This document shows positions 23,457 through 31,122 of a stretch of 64,000 nucleotides of DNA, piece by piece. The notes under the pieces were generated by a model. The model did not search any database. It was not told the DNA's origin and worked only from the letters and a program-made list of their open reading frames with translations. Position 1 is the first letter of the stretch; the number at the start of each line of letters is the position of its first letter. The DNA is from Nocardia niigatensis NBRC 100131. Its GTDB lineage: Bacteria > Actinomycetota > Actinomycetes > Mycobacteriales > Mycobacteriaceae. The position numbers and the translations under genes are program-made. The stretch is from the NCBI RefSeq assembly GCF_000308655.1, contig NZ_BAGC01000071.1, positions 1 to 64,000 on the forward strand, read 5' to 3'.

Positions 23457-24626
23457 ATGCGCCTTCTACCGGGGATCGTCGTAGCGGTGACCGCACTCGC
23501 ATTGTCCGGCTGTTCCAGCGGCGACAACTCGTCCACTCCATCCGCGCAGAGCAGCAGCGGATCCCCGGCCACGAGCGCCACCACCGCGGCGCCGGCGACG
23601 ACTCCGGCACAGCAGGATTGCGCGGCCGGCTACCTGTCGCAGTTCACGCTGCGGCAGAAGCTGGCGCAGTTGCTCACGGTCGGCGTCACCGGTGAGACCG
23701 ACGCGGAGAACGTGGTGAAGACCGAGCAGGTCGGCGGCATCTTCATCGGCAGCTGGACCGACAAGGCCATGCTGGCCCAGCACCAGGTGGACGCCGTCCA
23801 GAAGGCCTCGCGGACACCGCTCATGGTGACCATCGACGAGGAGGGCGGGCGGGTCTCGCGTGCCAAGGACCTGATCGGGGTCTCGCCCTCGGCGCGCGTG
23901 ATCGCGCAGACCATGAGCCCGGACGAGTTCTACACCTTCGCCCTGGATCGGGCGCAGAAGCTGAAGGCGCTGGGCGTGACGGTGGACTTCGCGCCCGACG
24001 CCGATGTCAGCAGCCAGCCCGACGACTCGGTGATCGGCGACCGTTCCTTCTCCGACGACCCGGACGTGGTGACGCAGTACGCGGGCGCGTTCATCCGGGC
24101 GTTCAAGGACGCCGGGGTGGGCACCGTGGTGAAGCACTTCCCCGGCCACGGCTCGGGTTCGGGTGATTCGCACACCGGCGCGGTGCAGACCCCGCCGCTG
24201 GATCAAATGCAGAACCGGGACCTGGTGCCGTTCCGGAAGCTGGTGGATTCGGGCGCCGCGGTCATGGTCGGCCACCTGGACGTGCCCGGTCTGACCACCC
24301 CGAACGTACCGGCCAGCATCAGCCCGCAGACGATGGCGTTGCTGCGGCAGGGCGCCGGCTACGGCGCGGCGCCCTTCGACGGCGTCATCTTCACCGACGA
24401 TCTCAGCGGTATGGCGGCCATCACCAACCGCATGAACATCGAGGACGCGGTGGAGGCCGCCCTGGTCGCGGGCGCCGACAATGCCCTGTGGATCACCACG
24501 AACGCCGTGCCGAAGGTGCTCGACCAGCTCGTCGACGCGGTCAACAGTGGCCGCCTACCGGGAGCCCAGGTGGATGCCTCGGTCCTTCGCATGGCAAAGT
24601 TCAAGGGCTCCGCGCCGCACTGCTGA
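23457..24626 (+). CDS. lpqI: LpqI-type lipoprotein beta-N-acetylglucosaminidase (GH3)
   Basis: A 389-residue GH3 lipoprotein: signal MRLLPGIVVAVTALALSGC (acylated Cys near 19), a Ser/Thr linker, then a single NagZ-like barrel. The catalytic dyad loop is KHFPGHGSGSGDSHTG near 225 (the Asp-His pair of NagZ enzymes), and the nucleophile segment FTDDLSGMA lies near 313. LpqI in mycobacteria removes GlcNAc from peptidoglycan fragments in wall recycling, acting outside the membrane. The next gene is a TetR regulator, the order recalled for Rv0237-Rv0238. The ATG at 23457 gives the complete signal peptide. Confidence 0.93.
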   Translation: MRLLPGIVVAVTALALSGCSSGDNSSTPSAQSSSGSPATSATTAAPATTPAQQDCAAGYLSQFTLRQKLAQLLTVGVTGETDAENVVKTEQVGGIFIGSWTDKAMLAQHQVDAVQKASRTPLMVTIDEEGGRVSRAKDLIGVSPSARVIAQTMSPDEFYTFALDRAQKLKALGVTVDFAPDADVSSQPDDSVIGDRSFSDDPDVVTQYAGAFIRAFKDAGVGTVVKHFPGHGSGSGDSHTGAVQTPPLDQMQNRDLVPFRKLVDSGAAVMVGHLDVPGLTTPNVPASISPQTMALLRQGAGYGAAPFDGVIFTDDLSGMAAITNRMNIEDAVEAALVAGADNALWITTNAVPKVLDQLVDAVNSGRLPGAQVDASVLRMAKFKGSAPHC

Positions 24627-24730
24627 GCAAACTCCCGGTTTCGAGCAAATCTCGCGGATCGGCCTTCCGCGGCGCGAAAGCGCTGTTGAGGGCGGTATTT
24701 GCGCATGACCGGCATTACCCGCTCATGGAA

Positions 24731-24746
24731 CTTACCTTGGAGTAAG
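24731..24746 (+). promoter_or_regulatory. CTTAC-N6-GTAAG operator over the TetR promoter
   Basis: A 5-5 dyad (cttac, six bases, gtaag) covers a likely -10 element taagat (24743-24748), about 55 bases before the TetR start. The same half-sites recur at the fabG4/fadA2 and fadE5 promoters. This suggests autorepression. Confidence 0.7.
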
Positions 24747-24800
24747 ATAAGGACTTCGACGGTCGTCGAGTACGGCGGCCGTCCGGTCTTAGGAGTGTGA

Positions 24801-25409
24801 ATGGCAGGCGGAACGAAACGGCTTCCTCGCGCGGTGCGCGAGCAGCAGATGCTCGACGCCGCCGTGGAGGTCTTCTCGCGCAAGGGCTACCACGACACCT
24901 CCATGGACGCCATCGCCGCCGAGGCGAAGATCTCCAAGCCGATGCTGTACCTCTACTACGGATCCAAGGACGAACTCTTCCGCGCCTGCATCCACCGGGA
25001 GAGCCTGCGGTTCATCGAGGCGGTCGCGGTCGCGGGCAACCCCAAGCTGACCCCGCACGAGCAGCTGCGCGCGGGCCTCGAGGCCTTCCTGTCCTACGTC
25101 GACCAGAACCGGCTGTCCTGGCAGGTCCTCTACCGGCAGGCACTGGGCCAGCAGCCCTTCGCCTCCGAGATCGCCAACAGCCGCGACCGGGTCATCGAAC
25201 TCACCGCCAAGCTGCTCGAATCCAGCGCCAAGTACGCCGAGCCGGGCACCAATTTCGAGGTGGTGTCGGTGGCCGTTATCGGTGCGGGCGAGGCCATCGC
25301 CGACCGGGTCGCCAGCGGGCAGATCGACATGGCCGAGGCCGTGAACCTGCTCGACGATCTGGCCTGGCGCGGTCTGTCCGGCAACAAGAAGAAGACCGAA
25401 CCGGCCTGA
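24801..25409 (+). CDS. TetR regulator, Rv0238 type
   Basis: A 202-residue TetR protein. Its start, RLPRAVREQQMLDAAVEVFSRKGYHDTSMDAIAAEAKISKPMLYLYYGSKDELF in outline, is an HTH close to that of mycobacterial Rv0238/Rv3208-type regulators. The C-terminal ligand domain is helical. The ATG at 24801 follows a clear site (aggagtgtga). The palindrome in its own promoter also occurs at the htdX-fabG4/fadA2 and fadE5 promoters, so it probably controls these fatty-acid genes; an acyl-CoA ligand would fit. That regulon is inference from the shared sites. Confidence 0.92.
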   Translation: MAGGTKRLPRAVREQQMLDAAVEVFSRKGYHDTSMDAIAAEAKISKPMLYLYYGSKDELFRACIHRESLRFIEAVAVAGNPKLTPHEQLRAGLEAFLSYVDQNRLSWQVLYRQALGQQPFASEIANSRDRVIELTAKLLESSAKYAEPGTNFEVVSVAVIGAGEAIADRVASGQIDMAEAVNLLDDLAWRGLSGNKKKTEPA

Positions 25410-25521
25410 TCCGGCGGCCGGGCTGTCCGTTCGGCTGACTTGCCGACTCGCCCCTCAGCTGCGACAGTTCGCTGGCGATCGTGTTGCGGACGGCCGATTC
25501 GGCCGGGGATGGGGACAGTAG

Positions 25522-26832
25522 TTGTTCGGCTTGCTCAAGCCGTGTGCGCACAGTGCTGCGCGGCACGGTATCGACCCGTCGGCCTGGCAGACCCACCTGT
25601 GCGGTCTCTGTCTGGGCTTGCGTGACAGCCATGGCCAGCTCGCGCGGGCGGCGACCAATACCGATGCCATCGTCCTCGAAATACTCACCGAGGCACAGCA
25701 ATCCGCGCCGTCCGCCCGCACCGGCGCGGGCCCCTGCCCGCTGCGCGGCATGCGCCGGGCCGAGGTGGTCGCCGCGGACGCGCCCGGCGTCCGGCTGGCC
25801 GCCACCGCCTCACTGCTGCTGGGCGCGGCCAAGATTCGCGACCACGTCGACGACGGTGACGCCCACCGGCTGGCCCGCCGCCCGCTGTCCCGTGTCGCCA
25901 CCCGCTGGCACACCCGGGCCCGGGCCGCCGCCGCGCCACTCGGCCTCGATGTCGAACCGCTGATCGACGCGATCGAATCGCAGCTGCGGCTGGAGGATTC
26001 GCCCGAGAGCACCCTCGACGAGCTGACCGCGCCCACCCAGCTGTGCGCCGCGGAGCTGTTCGCGCACACCGCGATTCTCGCCGATCGACCGGAGAACGCC
26101 GACGCCCTGCGCGAGGCGGGGTGGCATTTCGGCCGCATCGCCCACCTCGCCGACGCTCTCGAAGACCTCGACACCGACCGTGCCACCGGCCATTTCAACC
26201 CGCTGTCGGCCACCGGCACCACCCCGGAACAAGCACACGCCCTGGTCACCGCCTCGAATTCGACCCTGCGGGCCGCGCTCACCCGCGTCGCCCTGGACCG
26301 CACCGCCGCCGTCCGCTGGATTCTCCTCGACCCCTTGGGCGGCGTCGTCCGCAAGCTGGGCCGGGCCGCCGGGATCGCGCACACCTGCGCCACCGGCGCC
26401 TGCCGTACACAGCACAGCGCCGCCGCGCCGTATGCCGGGCAGCCGTGGCAGCCGGGCGCGCCCTTCACTCCGCAACCGGGACTTATTCCGCCCGGACCGG
26501 GCGCGCCGGCGCCGCAGCGGCCGAGTCTGCTGGAGGGTCTGGGGATCATCTGCACGCAGTACTGCACGGGTTACGCCTGCTGCGCGACGCACACCGGTCC
26601 CTGCACCGGGCATCGCAAGCAGCCGTGGATGGACGCCTGCGATTGGTGCGACTGCTGCGGGGACGGCTGCGAAGCCTGCGGGAACGGGCACCATCACGCC
26701 GCGTCCGGGGGCGGGGGCGGCTGCTGCGACGGGCACGGCTGCTGCGACTGCAATTGCGGCGGCTGCGACTGCGATTGCTGCGACGGCGACTGTTGTGATT
26801 GCGACTGCTGCGGATGCGATTGCAGCTGCTGA
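25522..26832 (+). CDS. DUF5685 family protein with Cys-rich C-terminal tail
   Basis: A 436-residue protein starting MFGLLKPCAHSAARHGIDPSAW with CGLCLGLRDSHG near 27. This pattern of paired Cys and conserved Leu/Asp/His helices is what I associate with DUF5685. The middle is helical, ending in a Pro-rich linker (about 300-335). The last ~66 residues contain 24 Cys, in clusters such as CCDCNC and CDCDCC alternating with Asp and Gly plus a His cluster. That composition suggests metal binding, but no function is established. The TTG at 25522 is the best start (gggga upstream). The tail has the same GC-rich codon use as the rest. Confidence 0.82.
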   Translation: MFGLLKPCAHSAARHGIDPSAWQTHLCGLCLGLRDSHGQLARAATNTDAIVLEILTEAQQSAPSARTGAGPCPLRGMRRAEVVAADAPGVRLAATASLLLGAAKIRDHVDDGDAHRLARRPLSRVATRWHTRARAAAAPLGLDVEPLIDAIESQLRLEDSPESTLDELTAPTQLCAAELFAHTAILADRPENADALREAGWHFGRIAHLADALEDLDTDRATGHFNPLSATGTTPEQAHALVTASNSTLRAALTRVALDRTAAVRWILLDPLGGVVRKLGRAAGIAHTCATGACRTQHSAAAPYAGQPWQPGAPFTPQPGLIPPGPGAPAPQRPSLLEGLGIICTQYCTGYACCATHTGPCTGHRKQPWMDACDWCDCCGDGCEACGNGHHHAASGGGGGCCDGHGCCDCNCGGCDCDCCDGDCCDCDCCGCDCSC

Positions 26833-26879
26833 ACGTGGTGTGACCGCAGCGCTAGGCGCGTGCGGCGCAGGCTGGGGAC

Positions 26880-27010
26880 ATGACAACGCACATGTTCCGG
26901 TTCTGGTGGTCGGAGGCGGCCTGGCCGGGTTGTCCGCCGCGCTGTACGTCGAATGTCACGGGGTCACCGGCCCTTTCGTGGCCGACGAGTACCGCCGGGA
27001 AGCTCGGTGA
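26880..27010 (+). pseudogene. 5' fragment of a FAD-dependent oxidoreductase gene
   Basis: An ATG with MTTH opens at 26880 but runs into an unrelated frame. Two bases later in phase the sequence reads VPVLVVGGGLAGLSAALYVECHGV, the FAD-binding beta-alpha-beta motif of aromatic-ring hydroxylases, and stops within about 25 codons. Removing two bases near 26893 would join ATG and motif. The rest of the gene is missing. It is best read as a decayed remnant. Confidence 0.65.
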
Positions 27011-27098
27011 CCTCCTGGCACTGCCGGCGGGCGCCGGCAACGCGCCCGCGCGCTCGGCCGTCGCCCGATCCCGCGAATCCGGCCCGATCCGAAAATAC

Positions 27099-27178
27099 AA
27101 GAGCCGCACACTGTTTCGGCCCGGATGTAGAAACCCCTGCGTGGCGACATCCGAAATATGAAACAGTGTGCGGCTCTT
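27099..27178 (-). terminator. 80-nt cruciform, probable terminator of htdX operon
   Basis: A perfect 19-bp inverted repeat (27099-27117 with 27160-27178) encloses a 42-base loop with its own 7-bp stem (27122-27128 with 27147-27153). On the minus strand it is followed by gtattttc. It lies 109 bases past the htdX stop and next to the oxidoreductase remnant. Its length is unusual for a simple terminator. The rest of the 454-base gap shows no gene. Confidence 0.65.
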
Positions 27179-27286
27179 CACCCCCGTCGGGCGGACCGCT
27201 GTCCGGCGACCGCGCCCGAATTCCTGGGTGTCAGGCTCGACACTCCTCGCACCGCGGGATTTCGGCGCATCCCGCGTGGCGAGGTT

Positions 27287-28156
27287 TCAGCGCAGCGTAG
27301 CGGTCAGGTGCGGGAAGCCCTTCTTCGGGTGCTTCAAGGACAAGTCCCACCCACCGGACACCTGGTCCGCGTACAGGTTCACCGTGGACGGCAAGAAGAT
27401 CGGCTTGCCGAACTTGACCGCGTAGGTGACCTGGCCGGGGATTCGGCCCTCGAGCACGCCGAGCACGGTCGCGGCCGACCACATGCCGTGCGCGATCGGC
27501 TTCGGGAAGCCGAAGGCCTTGGCGCCCAGCCCCGAGGTGTGGATCGGGTTGTGGTCGCCGGAGGCGGACGCGTAGCGGTTGATCATCTTCTGATCGACGC
27601 GCAGCGCGCGCAGCGGCGGGGGCGGCACCTCTTCCGGCTTGGGCTCGGGCTTGGGCCCGCCCGACAGCGAGGTGCGCTGCTGGTGCAGGAAGGTGGTGAC
27701 CTGACGCCACACCAGTTCCCGGCCCACGTTCACCTCGGTGATGGCGTCCACCAGCAGCCCCTTGGGGTGCTCGCGCAGGTTCTCGATGTGGGTCTCGAAG
27801 TCCAGCGGCTCGGAAACAGAGATCTCGCGGGTGCGCTCGATGACATTCTCCGCGTGCACCGCGCCCACGGCCACGAACGGGAAGTCGCGGGCGACGACCA
27901 GCTGCATGGCCAGCGGGGAGCTGAGCACGAACGGGTAGGTCAGCGGCAGCGCGTCACCGAAGCGCAGGCCGGTGGCCCGGCAGTAGGCGGCGAGGTGATC
28001 GGGGTCGACCTTGAAGCCCTCGAGCCGCACGGTGCGGTCCGGCAGAGCGGGCTTGCGGGCCGACAGCCCCGGCACCGGCAGCGCGCCCAGGGCGGCCTTG
28101 ACGAACAGGCCGCTGTTCTTGGGCACCTCGGTGAGGTTGATCGTCTGCGTCATCAT
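27287..28156 (-). CDS. htdX: MaoC-like (3R)-hydroxyacyl dehydratase HtdX
   Basis: A 289-residue double hot-dog dehydratase. The second half carries the hydratase-2 motif: YASASGDHNPIHTS near 190 (Asp and His of the catalytic dyad), then KAFGFPKPIAHGMWSA. HtdX dehydrates (3R)-hydroxyacyl-CoA/ACP to the enoyl form and works with FabG4. The ATG at 28156 overlaps the fabG4 stop (ATGATG), so the two are translationally coupled on one mRNA. The gene order htdX, fabG4, fadA2 matches the mycobacterial Rv0241c-Rv0243 block as I recall it. Confidence 0.93.
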   Translation of the reverse strand: MMTQTINLTEVPKNSGLFVKAALGALPVPGLSARKPALPDRTVRLEGFKVDPDHLAAYCRATGLRFGDALPLTYPFVLSSPLAMQLVVARDFPFVAVGAVHAENVIERTREISVSEPLDFETHIENLREHPKGLLVDAITEVNVGRELVWRQVTTFLHQQRTSLSGGPKPEPKPEEVPPPPLRALRVDQKMINRYASASGDHNPIHTSGLGAKAFGFPKPIAHGMWSAATVLGVLEGRIPGQVTYAVKFGKPIFLPSTVNLYADQVSGGWDLSLKHPKKGFPHLTATLR

Positions 28157-29511
28157 GCTCCGATCATGGCCTGGCCGCAGACGCGAACGATGTTGCCGTT
28201 CACCGCGTTCGAGGCCGGGGAGGCGAAGTAGGCGATGGTCTCGGCGACGTCCACGGTCTGACCGCCCTGCAGCAGCGAGGACAGCAGGCGGCCGCCCTCG
28301 CGGGTGGCCAGCGGGATGGCGGCGGTCATGGCGGTCTCGATGAAACCGGGGGCCACCGCGTTGATGGTGATGCCCTTCTCGGCCAGTTTCGGGGCCTCGG
28401 CGTTCACCATGCCGATAACACCGGCCTTGGAGGCGCCGTAGTTGGTCTGGCCGCGGTTGCCGGCGATACCGGCGATGGAGGACACGTCGATGACGCGGCC
28501 ACCGGGACGCAGCGCGCCCGCGGCCACCAGACCCTCGGTAATGCGATGCGGCGCCGCGAGATTCACGTTCAGCACGGCGTTCCAGCGGCCCTCGTCCATA
28601 TTGGCGAGCAGCTTGTCGCGGGTGATGCCGGCGTTGTGCACGACGATGTCGATGCCGCCGAAGCGCTCGGTCGCGAAGGCGGCCAGCTTCTCGGCCGCGT
28701 CGGTGGCGGTGACGTCCAGGGCCAGCGCGGTGGCGCCGACCTTGTTGGCGGTCTCGGACAGCGCCTCACCGGCGGCCGGAATGTCGGCGACGATGACCGT
28801 CGCGCCGTCCCGGGCGAAGACCTCGGCGATGGTCGCGCCGATGCCGCGCGCGGCGCCGGTGACCACGGCCACCTTGCCCTCGAGCGGCTTGTCCCAGGAG
28901 GCCGGGGCGGTGGCGTCGTCGGAGCCCACGCGGAAGACCTGGCCGTCGACGAAGGCCGACTTGCCCGACAGCACGAAGCGCAGGGTGGATTCCAGACCCG
29001 TTGCGGCAGCGGCGGCTTCGGGGTGCAGGTAGACCAGGTTGGCGGTGGCGCCGCGCAGCAGTTCCTTGCCGACCGACCGGGTGAAGCCCTCGAGCGCGCG
29101 CTGCGCGATCTGCCCGTCGACCGAACCGGCCAGCTCCGGGGTGGTGCCGATGACCAGCACGCGGCCGGAGGCGGCGATGCTGCGCATGGCGGGCTGGAAG
29201 AACTCGAACAGCTGCTGCAGTTCCTCGATGGTGCGGATGCCGGTGGCGTCGAAGACGAGCGCGCCGAACTTCACGCCCGGGGTGACCGCGTCCACGAAGG
29301 TGTAGTCGCCCAGCAGGTTCCGGACGGCGTCGGCGACGCGGCCCTTGCCGCCCAGCAGCACCGGGCCGGGCAGCGCGGCTTCGCCGGCCCGGTAGCGGCG
29401 CAGCGTCTCCGGCTGCGGCAGGCCCAGTTTCGAGGCCAGGAACGCGCCCGGCGCGGAGTGAACGAACGATCCGTACAGGTTGGGAGCGCCCTTGCTCTTG
29501 CTGGCAGCCAC
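28153..29511 (-). CDS. fabG4: 3-oxoacyl-(acyl-carrier) reductase FabG4, high-molecular-weight form
   Basis: A 452-residue HMW FabG, the length of mycobacterial FabG4. A degenerate N-terminal Rossmann domain (about 1-200) precedes the catalytic SDR domain. That domain has TGAARGIGATIAEVF near 220, HNAGITRDKLL near 295, Ser in VIDVSSIAGIAGNRGQTNYGASKAG near 345, and the Y-x-x-x-K pair in YGASK. It reduces 3-oxoacyl-CoA, preferring NADH in characterised homologues. The GTG at 29511 follows aggaaac; upstream frame is not family-like. A TTAC-N6-GTAA dyad lies 110 bases upstream, shared with divergent fadA2. Confidence 0.94.
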   Translation of the reverse strand: MAASKSKGAPNLYGSFVHSAPGAFLASKLGLPQPETLRRYRAGEAALPGPVLLGGKGRVADAVRNLLGDYTFVDAVTPGVKFGALVFDATGIRTIEELQQLFEFFQPAMRSIAASGRVLVIGTTPELAGSVDGQIAQRALEGFTRSVGKELLRGATANLVYLHPEAAAAATGLESTLRFVLSGKSAFVDGQVFRVGSDDATAPASWDKPLEGKVAVVTGAARGIGATIAEVFARDGATVIVADIPAAGEALSETANKVGATALALDVTATDAAEKLAAFATERFGGIDIVVHNAGITRDKLLANMDEGRWNAVLNVNLAAPHRITEGLVAAGALRPGGRVIDVSSIAGIAGNRGQTNYGASKAGVIGMVNAEAPKLAEKGITINAVAPGFIETAMTAAIPLATREGGRLLSSLLQGGQTVDVAETIAYFASPASNAVNGNIVRVCGQAMIGA

Positions 29512-29620
29512 GTTTCCTACCTTCTCTTGTGTGGGTGTGTGGTCCTCGCCCGCTCGGGCCTTGCGCACCGGCCTCGGAAGCGGTGTTGCGCACATGTGCG
29601 GGGTACGGTGTCGACAATGA

Positions 29621-29638
29621 ACTTACTCCAGAGTAAGT
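29621..29638. promoter_or_regulatory. Palindromic operator between fabG4 and fadA2
   Basis: The 18-bp sequence acttactc-N2-gagtaagt is a perfect 8-8 dyad. It lies between divergent fabG4 and fadA2 starts (110 and 79 bases away). It has the same CTTAC-N6-GTAAG core as the site in the TetR promoter at 24731-24746, and TTAC-N6-GTAA recurs at fadE5. One regulator for both promoters is likely. Confidence 0.8.
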
Positions 29639-29716
29639 TTAATGTAAACCGAGTGACGCGCATCCAGCGGGATGTCGCGTGCCGAAAATCCCACCGACGA
29701 GACACTGGAGACTCGA

Positions 29717-31039
29717 GTGACCACCAAAGCCCGTTCGGCGAAGGCCGTGGCCAAGACCACCAAGCAGGCCCGCCCGGTTGCCATCCTCGGCGGTAACCGC
29801 ATCCCGTTCGCTCGTTCCGACGGCAAGTACGCCCATGCCTCCAACCAGGACATGTTCACCGCGGCCCTGAACGGCCTGGTCGCCCGTTTCGGCCTGCAGG
29901 GCGAGCGCCTGGGCATGGTCGTCGGCGGCGCCGTCCTCAAGCGCGTCGGTGAGCACGGCATGATCCGCGAGAGCGTGCTCGGCTCCACCCTGTCCCCCTA
30001 CACCGCGGCCCACGACCTGCAGCTGGCCTGCGGCACCGGCCTGCAGTCCATCGTCACCGTGGCCGACGGCATCGCCCTGGGCCGCATCGAGAACGGCGTC
30101 GGCGGCGGCACCGACACCACCTCCGACGCGCCGATCGGCGTCAGCGAGGGCATGCGCGAGTGGATGCTCGACGCCAACCGCGCCAAGAAGAACTCCGACT
30201 ACGTGAAGCTGGTCGGCCGCCTGCGCCCGTCCATGGTCGGCATCGAGATCCCGCGCAATGCCGAACCGCGCACCGGCCTGTCGATGGGTGAGCACGCCGC
30301 CATCACCGCCAAGGAGTTCGGCGTCTCCCGCGAGGCGCAGGACGAGCTGGCCTACCTGTCGCACAAGAACATGGCCGCCGCCTACGACCGCGGCTTCATG
30401 GACGACCTGGTCACCCCGTTCCTGGGCCTGACCCGTGACGACAACCTGCGTCCGGGCTCGACCATCGAGAAGCTGGCCACCCTGAAGCCGGTCTTCGGCA
30501 CCAAGCTGGGCGATGCCACCATGACCGCCGGCAACTCCACCCCGCTCACCGACGGCGCGTCCGTGGTGCTGCTGGGCTCCGAGGAGTGGGCGGCCTCGCG
30601 CAACCTGTCGCCGCTGGCCTACCTGGTGGACTCCGAGGTCGCCGCGGTGGACTACATCCACGGCCCCGACGGCCTGCTCATGGCCCCCACCTACGCGGTG
30701 CCGCGCATGCTGGCCCGCAACGGCCTGACCCTGCAGGACTTCGACTACTACGAGATCCACGAGGCCTTCGCCTCCGTCGTGCTCGCCACCCTGCAGGCGT
30801 GGGAGTCGGATCAGTACTGCAAGGAGCGCCTGGGCCTGGACGGCGCGCTCGGCACCATCGACCGCGCCAAGCTGAACGTGAACGGCTCCTCGCTCGCCGC
30901 GGGCCACCCGTTCGCCGCCACTGGCGGCCGCATCATCGCCCAGACCGCCAAGCAGCTCGCCGAGAAGGGTGGCGGCCGCGCGCTGGTCTCCATCTGCGCC
31001 GCGGGCGGCCAGGGCGTCGTCGCGATCGTCGAGCGGTAG
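29717..31039 (+). CDS. fadA2: Acetyl-CoA acetyltransferase FadA2
   Basis: A 440-residue thiolase. The nucleophile Cys is in LACGTGLQSIV (Cys at 105), GEHAAITAKEFG near 205, the acid-base region YYEIHEAFASVVL near 345 and GSSLAAGHPFAATGGR near 395, and the second catalytic Cys is in SICAAGGQG near the C-terminus. It cleaves or condenses 3-oxoacyl-CoA. The GTG at 29717 follows ggaga and gives the length of the mycobacterial protein; the frame is open 15 codons further up. It pairs with fadE5, htdX and fabG4 as a complete beta-oxidation set. Confidence 0.94.
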   Translation: MTTKARSAKAVAKTTKQARPVAILGGNRIPFARSDGKYAHASNQDMFTAALNGLVARFGLQGERLGMVVGGAVLKRVGEHGMIRESVLGSTLSPYTAAHDLQLACGTGLQSIVTVADGIALGRIENGVGGGTDTTSDAPIGVSEGMREWMLDANRAKKNSDYVKLVGRLRPSMVGIEIPRNAEPRTGLSMGEHAAITAKEFGVSREAQDELAYLSHKNMAAAYDRGFMDDLVTPFLGLTRDDNLRPGSTIEKLATLKPVFGTKLGDATMTAGNSTPLTDGASVVLLGSEEWAASRNLSPLAYLVDSEVAAVDYIHGPDGLLMAPTYAVPRMLARNGLTLQDFDYYEIHEAFASVVLATLQAWESDQYCKERLGLDGALGTIDRAKLNVNGSSLAAGHPFAATGGRIIAQTAKQLAEKGGGRALVSICAAGGQGVVAIVER

Positions 31040-31073
31040 TTCGATCGGGGCCACGCCCCTGAGACCCGGCCTG

Positions 31074-31107
31074 AGGCGGTGCCGGTCCTGAGGGACCGGC
31101 ACCGCCT
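31074..31107. terminator. Terminator between fadA2 and the ARH gene
   Basis: A perfect 15-bp stem (31074-31088 with 31093-31107) has the loop tgag and is followed by tcgtcgtattc. It lies between convergent stops. Confidence 0.85.
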
Positions 31108-31122
31108 TCGTCGTATTCGCTT

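Noticed and set aside
29639..31102. A 487-codon minus-strand open frame opposite fadA2
   Set aside because: It lies entirely against the conserved thiolase and has no recognisable domain.
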